In this document: positions 1 through 6,314 of the stretch, one piece after another
How the letters are laid out: each line of letters opens with the position of its first letter
Numbering within the stretch: the stretch's first letter is position 1
Source of the DNA: an uncultured Lachnospiraceae bacterium
GTDB taxonomy: Bacteria; Bacillota; Clostridia; Lachnospirales; Lachnospiraceae
Assembly: GCA_949346185.1 (NCBI GenBank)
Contig: CASGVX010000017.1
Location: 1 to 14,468 of the forward strand
DNA: 14,468 nucleotides
Direction: 5' to 3'
Position numbers and translations under genes: made by a program
Notes under the pieces: model-generated
The model's input: only the letters and a program-made list of their open reading frames with translations
Databases searched by the model: none
Told to the model about the DNA's origin: nothing

Positions 1-183
1 AGAATAGCGGCGATGGCGGGGGTGGTTCTGCTGCTGGGGATGTATGCGGCCACGCTGGTTTCAGCCTTTCTGGCAACGCCAGCCACTAGGGAACTTTTTT
101 TGGCCAGCGTGGTGGCCACGGTGATGATTCCCATTCTGCTGTATGTGCTGCAGCTGATTTATCGATGGATATTCAAGCCCTGA
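1..183 (+). CDS. C-terminal end of an unidentified membrane protein (partial)
   Basis: Frame 1 is open from the first base to a TGA at 181-183 and gives 60 residues starting RIAAMAGVVLLLG. Almost all of it is hydrophobic: two likely membrane helices at about residues 4-24 and 35-55, separated by a short polar stretch (ATPATRE), ending in a basic RWIFKP tail. This looks like the last two helices of a polytopic inner-membrane protein whose N-terminus lies outside the window. It runs in the same direction as the lipid genes and ends 78 bp before the next start, so it may be in the same transcript. The family cannot be named from this fragment. Confidence 0.6.
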   Translation, partial: RIAAMAGVVLLLGMYAATLVSAFLATPATRELFLASVVATVMIPILLYVLQLIYRWIFKP

Positions 184-261
184 GAGGCGGGCCTGCGTGT
201 GATACACAGGGGGTGGAAGTGGGACTTGAAAGTATGGGAGTGAAAATAGAAGGAGCGGCAT

Positions 262-984
262 ATGAAGAAGGATAAGACGAGATTCTGCTTGTTTTATGAG
301 AAGGGGATTGGGAAGGTCATACCAAAATACGGGTTTTTGTCGGTGATATTCTGTTTTGTGTTCAATTCCCTGATCTATACGGGGCTGCAATTGCTGATGG
401 CGGGAGCGAAGCATTATGACCTGACTACGGATTTGGACAGAGCGATTCCCTTTGAGCCGTGGTGGGGCGTGATTTATCTGGGCTGCTTCCTATTCTGGGC
501 GGTGAATTATATATTGATTACCAGGCAGGGGAAGGAGGGCTGGTACCGCTTCGCTACGGGAGATTATCTTTCCCGCATCCTCTGCGGGATATTCTTTATC
601 CTTCTGCCTACCACCAATGTGCGGCCGGAGGTGGTGGGGGATGGCGTTCCCCAGGCGCTGATTCGCTTCGTGTACATGATGGATGCTCCCACCAATCTCT
701 TTCCCTCGATTCACTGCCTGGTAAGCTGGCTCTGCTTTGCGGGCATTCGGAAGAGGAAAGATATACCAGCCTGGTACAAAGCATTCTCCTGCATCTTCGC
801 AATTCTGGTGTTTGCGTCCACTCTGTTTACCAAGCAGCATTATATTGTGGATGTAATTGTGGGTGTACTTTTTGCGGAAATGTGTTATTATATCGGTAAC
901 CATACCAAGTGTTATCAAAAAGTGATGCAGGTATTTGATCAAATTAACAGGAAGGTGTTTGGGGAAAGTTTTCATGAAGAATAA
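262..984 (+). CDS. PAP2-family (AUR1/inositol-phosphotransferase-like) membrane phosphatase
   Basis: A 240-residue integral membrane protein of the PAP2 superfamily, which removes or transfers phosphate groups on lipids such as phosphatidic acid or polyprenyl phosphates. Visible motifs are FPSIH at 147-151 (the PSxH motif 2, catalytic His151) and FTKQHYIVD at 189-197 (motif 3, His193 and Asp197). TNVRP at 119-122 is a weak motif 1. PSxH rather than PSGH, and KQHYxxD, fit the AUR1-like PAP2_3 branch, whose members can be phosphotransferases as well as phosphatases. About five or six hydrophobic segments are spread over residues 22-210. The start has AAGGAG at 250-255, six bases upstream. The stop overlaps the next gene by 11 bp. 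The family is clear; the substrate is unknown, with lipid synthesis genes downstream as the only clue. Confidence 0.85.
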   Translation: MKKDKTRFCLFYEKGIGKVIPKYGFLSVIFCFVFNSLIYTGLQLLMAGAKHYDLTTDLDRAIPFEPWWGVIYLGCFLFWAVNYILITRQGKEGWYRFATGDYLSRILCGIFFILLPTTNVRPEVVGDGVPQALIRFVYMMDAPTNLFPSIHCLVSWLCFAGIRKRKDIPAWYKAFSCIFAILVFASTLFTKQHYIVDVIVGVLFAEMCYYIGNHTKCYQKVMQVFDQINRKVFGESFHEE

Positions 985-2029
985 AAAGACGATATTAAAC
1001 ATGCTTTTTTTGCTGCTGGTATTTGGATTAACCATATATTACGTATTCAAGGGAGAGGATATGAATGCCTTGTATGGGTATTTGAGGCAGTCTAAAGTGG
1101 AATACTGGATTGTGGGAGTCGTTCTGGTGGTGCTGTTCATCCTCAGCGAGTCGGTGATTATCTTTTACATGATGCGCTCGGTAGGACAGCCTGTGATACT
1201 GACCCACTGTTTCCTGTATTCTTTTGTGGGTTTTTTCTTCAGTGCCATCACGCCGTCAGCCACGGGAGGGCAGCCGGCGCAGTTGTATTTCATGAAGAAG
1301 GACAAATTGTCCATGTCAGTGTCCACATTGATTCTCATGGTGGTTACGATTACCTACAAGGCGGTTCTGGTGCTGATAGGGGTACTGGTGATGGTATTTC
1401 GCCCTAGGGAGATTATGAGGTTTCTGGCGCCGGTGATGGGCTGGTGCTATCTGGGCGTGGCATTGAATGTATTCTGCGTGACGTTTATGATGATACTGGT
1501 ATTCCATCCCACTTTGGCAGAGAATATTCTTATCAGGGGACTGGATCTGATTGGGAAAGTGGTACATCTGAAGAAGCAGGAACAGTGGCGGAAGAGGATT
1601 CATTCTTCCATGGAAAAGTATCGGGATGTGGCGGATTATCTCAGGAAAAATAAAATGGTAATTACCAATGTGCTTCTGATCACTATTGTGCAGAGGTGCA
1701 TGTGGTTCTTTATTACATATCTGGTCTACGCGTCCTTCTCCTTAAAGGGCGTGGGGCCGGTGGCGCTTACCACCTTGCAGGGGATGATTTCCGTGTCGGT
1801 GGATATGCTTCCCCTTCCCGGGGGCATGGGTATCAGCGAGAATTTGTTCTTGCAGATATTCCGGCCAATCTGCGGCAAGGAATACGTGCTGCCCGTAATG
1901 GTGGTGAGCAGGGGAATCAGTTATTATACCCAGCTGATTATCAGCGCGCTGATGACTGGAGTAGCATACCTTGCGATAGGCAGGGAGAGAATGGGAGTTG
2001 GGAGAAAAGGCGGCAGCCGGCATGCATAG
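974..2029 (+). CDS. Flippase-like membrane protein, lysylphosphatidylglycerol synthase TM region (UPF0104) family
   Basis: A 351-residue polytopic protein of the LPG_synthase_TM family (PF03706), the membrane half of MprF-type enzymes that flips or moves lipids, here without the C-terminal aminoacyl transferase domain. Family hallmarks are TPSATGGQPAQ at 93-103 (the TPxxxGG...P loop) and LPLPGGMGISE at 279-289 (PGGxGxxE). About eight hydrophobic segments are visible (near 10-24, 45-66, 78-92, 117-141, 152-176, 228-252, 265-280, 305-335). The first in-frame ATG after the PAP2 motifs, at 974, gives a normal N-terminus (MKNKKTILNMLF) and an 11-bp overlap with the PAP2 gene. An upstream start at 935 is possible but would add 13 residues inside that gene. 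The exact lipid substrate is not known from sequence. Confidence 0.85.
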   Translation: MKNKKTILNMLFLLLVFGLTIYYVFKGEDMNALYGYLRQSKVEYWIVGVVLVVLFILSESVIIFYMMRSVGQPVILTHCFLYSFVGFFFSAITPSATGGQPAQLYFMKKDKLSMSVSTLILMVVTITYKAVLVLIGVLVMVFRPREIMRFLAPVMGWCYLGVALNVFCVTFMMILVFHPTLAENILIRGLDLIGKVVHLKKQEQWRKRIHSSMEKYRDVADYLRKNKMVITNVLLITIVQRCMWFFITYLVYASFSLKGVGPVALTTLQGMISVSVDMLPLPGGMGISENLFLQIFRPICGKEYVLPVMVVSRGISYYTQLIISALMTGVAYLAIGRERMGVGRKGGSRHA

Positions 2030-2055
2030 CCGACGGCGCAGGAATGAGGAGAGTA

Positions 2056-2769
2056 ATGGATAAGAAAAAAAGATTGATTGGATTTTATGATTATACGGTG
2101 GTGCTTACATACATCGGGCTTTCCATCTCGGTGATTGGCATGACTCAGGCGATCGACGGCAAGTTCCGCAGTGCCATCGTCTGTCTTGCCCTGTCCGGGC
2201 TGTGCGACATGTTCGATGGAAAAATTGCCAGGAGCAAGAAGAATCGCACGGAGGAGGAGAAGCTTTTTGGCATGCAGATTGATTCCCTCTGCGATATGGT
2301 GTGCTTTGGGGTGTATCCCGCCATGATTTGCTGGCTTCTGGGTGTCAAGGGATTCGTGGGATGGGCGGTGATTTGCTTCTACTGCATCTGTTCTGTAATT
2401 CGCCTAGGGTTCTTTAATGTGCTGGAGACAAAGCGGCAGCGGGAGGAAGAGGGAGCCAACAAGTATTATCACGGATTGCCGATTACTTCCATGGCCATCG
2501 TGCTTCCCTTGGTATTCATGATTCAGGTGTTTGTGAGCAATGTGGTGTTTATCTGCGCTTTATATTTATCTTTGTTTATTGTAGGATTGCTATTTATATG
2601 GGATTTCAAATTAAAGAAGCCAAACAATATGATGCTTGCCATTCTGGTGCTGGTGGTGGCAGCGGCTGTGGTGATTATGATACTGTTCTCCCAGTTCCAT
2701 ATTCCCAAGTGGAAGTTTCCCAATATTGGATTTTTTGACTGGCTCAGCAGAAGCGTAACCCATCGCTAA
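2056..2769 (+). CDS. pssA: CDP-alcohol phosphatidyltransferase, probable CDP-diacylglycerol-serine O-phosphatidyltransferase
   Basis: A 237-residue membrane enzyme that probably joins serine to CDP-diacylglycerol to form phosphatidylserine, because the next gene is phosphatidylserine decarboxylase. The CDP-alcohol signature is present: Asp51, Asp54-Gly55, Ala58-Arg59, Gly72, Asp76 and Asp80. The spacing between AR and G is 12 residues rather than the usual 8-9, an insertion of about four basic/acidic residues (KKNRTEEEK). YYHGLPI at 137-143 matches the FxGLP region of PssA. Hydrophobic segments lie near 15-33, 85-118, 142-185 and 192-212. ATG 2056 follows GAGGAG (2046-2051) at short spacing; ATG 2044 would add four residues. 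The gene begins 26 bp after the flippase-like gene. Serine as substrate is inferred from context. Confidence 0.85.
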   Translation: MDKKKRLIGFYDYTVVLTYIGLSISVIGMTQAIDGKFRSAIVCLALSGLCDMFDGKIARSKKNRTEEEKLFGMQIDSLCDMVCFGVYPAMICWLLGVKGFVGWAVICFYCICSVIRLGFFNVLETKRQREEEGANKYYHGLPITSMAIVLPLVFMIQVFVSNVVFICALYLSLFIVGLLFIWDFKLKKPNNMMLAILVLVVAAAVVIMILFSQFHIPKWKFPNIGFFDWLSRSVTHR

Positions 2770-2777
2770 CGAGAAAG

Positions 2778-2821
2778 GCCTTGTTAATCTGGCGCAGAAT
2801 GCTGGCAAGAGAAGGCTTTTT
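2778..2821 (+). terminator. Weak possible terminator or attenuator hairpin between pssA and psd
   Basis: GCCTT at 2778-2782 can pair with AAGGC at 2812-2816, directly followed by five T (2817-2821). A second register pairs CTTG (2780-2783) with CAAG (2806-2809). The closing stem is only 5 bp and the loop about 29 nt, so full termination is doubtful. It sits in the longest internal gap of the lipid operon (122 bp), where partial attenuation would tune psd relative to pssA. Low confidence without a folding calculation. Confidence 0.2.
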
Positions 2822-2891
2822 CCCCAGGAAGAACGCAGGAACGGCGTTTTTGTCATGAATAGTCAGTGATCGCAGTTATAGAAAGGAATGG

Positions 2892-3770
2892 GTGTTTTGT
2901 ATGAAGAGTAAGGACAGGCAGGGCAATGTGGTATCTGCCAATGAGGGGCAGGATAAGGTGATTCAGGGCTTATATGGCACGGCTGCGGGGAGACAGGCGT
3001 TGAAGCTGCTTACCAATCCGCTGGTGTCTAGGCTGGGGGGGAGATTTTTTGATTCTAAGGCATCCGTCCCGCTGGTATCACCCTTTATCGAGAGGTGCCA
3101 TATTGCCATGGAGCAGTATGAGGAGGAGGACTACGAGAGTTATAATCATTTCTTTACCCGCCGGGTGAAGGAGGGAGAGAGGGAATTTTCCCGGGAGGCA
3201 CATGTGCTATGCGCTCCCTGCGACAGTAAATTGACGGTGGTTCCCATCACCCGGGAGGGGACTTTTGCCGTGAAGAATACGATTTATACCATGAATAGCC
3301 TTCTTCGCAGCGGGAGGCTGGCAGGAAGATACGAGGGGGGGACCTTGCTTATCTTCCGACTGACGGTGGATGATTACCACCATTATTGTTACGTGGACGG
3401 TGGTAAGAAGACGAGGAACTTCCATATTCCCGGTGTGCTTCACACGGTAAACCCTGCCGCCAATGAGGAGTATCCTATTTACACAGAAAATACTAGGGAA
3501 TTTTCCATTTTGCAGAGTGAAAACTTTGGGAAAGTGCTGATGATGGAAGTGGGAGCCTTGATGGTGGGGAGAATCGTGAATCACCATGAGGAGAAGGAAG
3601 TCAGCCGCGGGATGGAGAAGGGATATTTTGAATACGGCGGTTCTACGGTGATTCTGGCATTCCAGCCGGGGCAGGTGGCTCTGGACGAGGATATCTTGAA
3701 GAATACGGCAGAGGGCTTTGAGACTGTGGTGAAGATGGGAGATGCCATTGGAAGGAAGAGGGAGCGTTAG
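2892..3770 (+). CDS. psd: Phosphatidylserine decarboxylase proenzyme
   Basis: A 292-residue proenzyme that decarboxylates phosphatidylserine to phosphatidylethanolamine. It self-cleaves between Gly and Ser to form an alpha subunit with an N-terminal pyruvoyl group. The cleavage motif is GGST at 249-252 (cut expected at Gly250/Ser251), leaving about 42 residues for the alpha chain. Other conserved features are Asp111 in CAPCDS, the VDDYHHYCYVDGG segment at 159-171 with His163/His164, LHTVNP at 183-188 and MMEVGALMVGRI at 217-228. The second His expected in a DYHRxH motif is Cys166 here. The start is uncertain: GTG 2892 lies four bases after AAGGA (2883-2887), while ATG 2901 begins at the conserved MKSKDR but is 13 bases from it. 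It follows pssA by 122 bp and abuts the next gene. Confidence 0.93.
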   Translation: MFCMKSKDRQGNVVSANEGQDKVIQGLYGTAAGRQALKLLTNPLVSRLGGRFFDSKASVPLVSPFIERCHIAMEQYEEEDYESYNHFFTRRVKEGEREFSREAHVLCAPCDSKLTVVPITREGTFAVKNTIYTMNSLLRSGRLAGRYEGGTLLIFRLTVDDYHHYCYVDGGKKTRNFHIPGVLHTVNPAANEEYPIYTENTREFSILQSENFGKVLMMEVGALMVGRIVNHHEEKEVSRGMEKGYFEYGGSTVILAFQPGQVALDEDILKNTAEGFETVVKMGDAIGRKRER

Positions 3771-5132
3771 ATGAATACGCCGATTATTGATTTTGTCAGG
3801 GAATATCAGGAGAGAGAAGGAACGAGATTTCACATGCCCGGTCATAAAGGGCATGTGTTTTTTGGATGGGAGCCTTTTGACATTACGGAGATACCTGGTG
3901 CGGACGTGCTTCATCAGGGACGGGGAATTATCTGGGAGAGCGAGAGGAATGCCGCCGGGCTTTTTGGCACGGGGGGGACGTTTTATTCTACGGAGGGATC
4001 TACCCACTGCATCAAGGCCATGCTTGGGGCGCTGTGCATGGAGCGGGGAGGCCGGGAGAGGGGGGATGGAAGGTCTTGGCTGCTTGCCGCTAGGAATATC
4101 CACCGCAGCATGGTGGATGCCTGTGCCTTGCTGGATTTGGATGTGCGATTCCTATGGGGGGAAAGTCCTGGAAGCCTGTGCAGCCATGTGATTTCCGCCG
4201 AGCAGCTGGAGGGGGTGCTTTGCCAGGCGGGAGAGAAGCCTCTGGCGGTGTATGTGACCTCGCCGGATTATCTGGGGCAGCAGGAGGATATTGGGGCTCT
4301 CTCCTGCATCTGCCACAGGGAGGGGATTCCTCTGGTGGTGGATAATGCCCATGGGGCATATCTCCATTTTCTGGAGGAGAAATGCCATCCCATGGATTTG
4401 GGAGCCGCCATGTGCTGTGATTCTGCTCACAAGACTTTGCCGGCACTGACGGGCGCGGCATATCTCCACGTGCATCCCCGATATGGGCAACGCTTTCTGG
4501 CCTATGTGAGGCAGGCTATGCTGCTCTTTGGATCCACCAGCCCCTCCTATCTTACCTTGCAGTCTCTGGATTACTGCAATGCCTATCTGTCCCAAGATTA
4601 CCCAGAACGGCTGAAGGAGACTGTGGCGCGGGCGGGAGAGTGGAAGCGGATGTTTGCAGAGGCGGGGGGAAGGGTGCTGCCTTCAGAGCCATTAAAGATT
4701 GTGATCGAAACGGCTGGCTTCGGCTATTCGGGGAGGGAGATCGGGGCGGAAATGCGCGCCTATGGCATGGAATGCGAGTATGAGGATCAAGCATTCGTGG
4801 TGCTGATGGTTACGCCGGAAAATACTGCTAAGGACTGGGAACGCTTGCATGAATGGGGGGAGAATACCCGGATGCTGCGATGTCGGCGGGAAGGGATGCC
4901 AGTATCGGTGGGGGGGAGGCTCCGGTCTAGGCAGGTGATGAGTATTCGCGAGGCGGCATTTGCCAAGAGCGAGATGGTTCCTGCGGAGCGGGCGGCGGGG
5001 CGCGTGTGCGCCGCTGAGACAGTGTCCTGCCCGCCAGCGGTACCGATCGCAATCTGCGGGGAGGAGATTTCCCGGGAAATGGTCGAGGAATTTAGGAAAT
5101 TTGGGATAAAAGAGGTTTCCGTGGTCTTGTAA
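3771..5132 (+). CDS. PLP-dependent Orn/Lys/Arg decarboxylase family protein (SpeA/YaaO-like)
   Basis: A 453-residue fold-type I PLP enzyme of the Orn/Lys/Arg decarboxylase family, which turns a basic amino acid into a polyamine precursor such as agmatine or cadaverine. Visible are HMPGHKG at 21-27, STEGST at 73-78 (phosphate loop), NIHRSMV at 109-115 (His111 expected to stack on PLP), VVDNAHGAY at 189-197 (Asp191) and the Schiff-base Lys221 in SAHKTLPALTG. The C-terminal part has PPAVPIAICGE at 421-431, a divergent form of the usual PPGIPxxxPGE. It lacks the N-terminal wing domain of large E. coli-type enzymes, like B. subtilis SpeA/YaaO. The ATG directly follows the psd TAG with no gap, with AGGGAG at 3759-3764. 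The substrate cannot be decided from sequence. Confidence 0.85.
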   Translation: MNTPIIDFVREYQEREGTRFHMPGHKGHVFFGWEPFDITEIPGADVLHQGRGIIWESERNAAGLFGTGGTFYSTEGSTHCIKAMLGALCMERGGRERGDGRSWLLAARNIHRSMVDACALLDLDVRFLWGESPGSLCSHVISAEQLEGVLCQAGEKPLAVYVTSPDYLGQQEDIGALSCICHREGIPLVVDNAHGAYLHFLEEKCHPMDLGAAMCCDSAHKTLPALTGAAYLHVHPRYGQRFLAYVRQAMLLFGSTSPSYLTLQSLDYCNAYLSQDYPERLKETVARAGEWKRMFAEAGGRVLPSEPLKIVIETAGFGYSGREIGAEMRAYGMECEYEDQAFVVLMVTPENTAKDWERLHEWGENTRMLRCRREGMPVSVGGRLRSRQVMSIREAAFAKSEMVPAERAAGRVCAAETVSCPPAVPIAICGEEISREMVEEFRKFGIKEVSVVL

Positions 5133-5155
5133 TGTGCCCCCCCTTTTGATATACT
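5127..5155 (+). promoter_or_regulatory. Probable sigma-A promoter for the galM unit
   Basis: TTGTAA (5127-5132) and TATACT (5150-5155) are separated by 17 bp and match the -35 (4 of 6) and -10 (5 of 6) consensus. The -35 box overlaps the TAA stop of the decarboxylase gene. Transcription would begin near 5162, at the foot of the hairpin at 5161-5183. The spacer contains a run of seven C (5137-5143). Confidence 0.5.
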
Positions 5156-5160
5156 CAATT

Positions 5161-5183
5161 ATGTGCCAGCGAAGCTGGCATGT
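5161..5183 (+). repeat. Perfectly folding hairpin at the predicted 5' end of the galM transcript
   Basis: ATGTGCCAGC (5161-5170) pairs with GCTGGCATGT (5174-5183) around a three-base GAA loop: a 10-bp stem with two G-U pairs and a 7-bp Watson-Crick core. Only three T follow (5183-5185), so it is a poor intrinsic terminator. It could be an mRNA-stabilising 5' hairpin, a weak terminator of the lipid operon, or one copy of a dispersed palindromic repeat. Only one copy is seen in this window. Confidence 0.5.
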
Positions 5184-5234
5184 TTGGAAGTATGTAAAGT
5201 AAATTCTGTGATGCAGAGATGGGAGAAGATGATT

Positions 5235-6314
5235 ATGGGGATAATCAGAGAGTCTTTTGGCGTGAATAAGAATGGCAGGGAAGTAACGAAATATACGTTG
5301 GAGAATCATAATGGCATGAAGGTGGCTCTGCTGGATTTGGGGGCAGTCATCGGGGAAATCTGGGTGCCGGACAGGCATGGCGTGATGGAGGATGTGGCGC
5401 TGGGATATGACAATGTTCCGGCATACGAAGAGAATAAGCCCGCCTTCGGGGCAATCATAGGCAGATGTGCCAACAGGATATCAGATGGTCGGTTTACATT
5501 GAATGGGAAAGAATATGTGCTGGAACAGAATGAGTTTACCAACTGCCTTCACAGCGGCACCAATCGTTTTGAGCATCAGATGTATCAGGCAGAATGCACG
5601 GAGGGGGAGGCAGAGGTTTCCGTCTCCTTCACTCGGGTGAGTCCGGATATGGAGCAGGGATTTCCGGGAAATGCCACCATTGTCATTACATATACCCTGA
5701 ATGACGAAGATGAGCTGATGATAGAGTATTATGCGGTGTGCGATGAAGATACCATTGTGAGCATGACCAACCATAATTATGTGAATCTTGGGCCTGGCGG
5801 CCACCGCTGTGCCAGCGTGCTGGAGCAGGAATTGCAGATTTTTGCCGATGCATATACGCCCATCGGGGAATATCTTCTGCCTACCGGGGAAATCCGCTGG
5901 GTGGAGGGGACTGCCTTGGATTTCCGGGAAATGCACCAGATTGGAAAATATATTGGCACGCCGGAGGCAGGAGACCGAATCGTAGATGGCTATGATTTTA
6001 ATTACGTTCTCCGGGAAGGGGAGGACGGCATCAGAAAGGCGGCGGTTTATCAGGATCGAAGGACGGGCAGGCGTATGGAGGTATTTACGGATTATCCTGC
6101 GCTGCAGTTTTATTCTTCCACCCAGCTGGATGATGCAGGGGGGAAGGATGGGATGCATTATGGATTGTTCGGGGGCGTGTGCTTGGAGACCCAGCATTTC
6201 CCCAATGCGGTGAACCGGCCGGAATTTCCTGACGTTGTCCTGCGGGCGGGAGAAGAGTATGAAGGCACGGCGGTTTTCCGTTTCGGGCTGATGGAGGAGG
6301 AATCCTATGAATAA
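5235..6314 (+). CDS. galM: Aldose 1-epimerase (galactose mutarotase)
   Basis: A 359-residue cytoplasmic enzyme that interconverts the alpha and beta anomers of galactose, glucose and related sugars. Family marks are GRCANRISDGRF at 76-87, NCLHSG at 103-108 (His106), TNHNYVNLGP at 178-187 with the catalytic acid His180, DGYDFNYV at 251-258 (sugar-binding Asp252) and GVCLETQHFPNAVN at 314-327 with catalytic base Glu318. Length is typical for GalM. ATG 5235 is nine bases after GGAG (5222-5225) and gives the standard MGIIRESFG start; ATG 5229 and an upstream 5163 start are less likely. It overlaps the following response regulator by 8 bp. No other galactose gene is in view, so its sugar substrate in this organism is open. 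Confidence 0.92.
   Translation: MGIIRESFGVNKNGREVTKYTLENHNGMKVALLDLGAVIGEIWVPDRHGVMEDVALGYDNVPAYEENKPAFGAIIGRCANRISDGRFTLNGKEYVLEQNEFTNCLHSGTNRFEHQMYQAECTEGEAEVSVSFTRVSPDMEQGFPGNATIVITYTLNDEDELMIEYYAVCDEDTIVSMTNHNYVNLGPGGHRCASVLEQELQIFADAYTPIGEYLLPTGEIRWVEGTALDFREMHQIGKYIGTPEAGDRIVDGYDFNYVLREGEDGIRKAAVYQDRRTGRRMEVFTDYPALQFYSSTQLDDAGGKDGMHYGLFGGVCLETQHFPNAVNRPEFPDVVLRAGEEYEGTAVFRFGLMEEESYE
5658..5934. repeat. 17-bp direct repeat containing a palindrome, two copies in galM
   Basis: GGATTTCCGGGAAATGC occurs at 5658-5674 and 5918-5934, and similarity continues into CACCA after a one-base difference. The two copies are read in different frames (GFPGNA and DFREMH), so the identity is not due to repeated protein sequence. 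The core ATTTCCGGGAAAT is a palindrome with 6-bp arms. A related perfect palindrome, ATTTCCCGGGAAAT, lies at 5067-5080 in the decarboxylase gene. It could be chance helped by codon bias. Confidence 0.4.

Noticed and set aside
184..261. Possible hairpin CCT..AGG around GTGTGATACAC after the first gene
   Set aside because: The stem is short and bulged and is followed by G-rich sequence rather than a T run, so it is not a convincing terminator.
1696..2055. Extended N-terminus for the PssA-like gene
   Set aside because: The extension overlaps the flippase-like gene for over 300 bases and encodes a Gly/Arg-rich non-membrane sequence; the conserved start and ribosome binding site are near 2056.
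2850..2881. TTGTCA followed by an AT-rich patch as a promoter for psd
   Set aside because: The -35 is good, but the only -10-like sequences are 19-20 bp away and match poorly.
3207..4103. A 298-codon open frame on the - strand opposite psd and the decarboxylase gene
   Set aside because: Both + strand genes carry full catalytic motifs; the antisense frame is rich in His, Pro and Arg with no recognisable domain, as expected for a shadow of purine-rich coding DNA.
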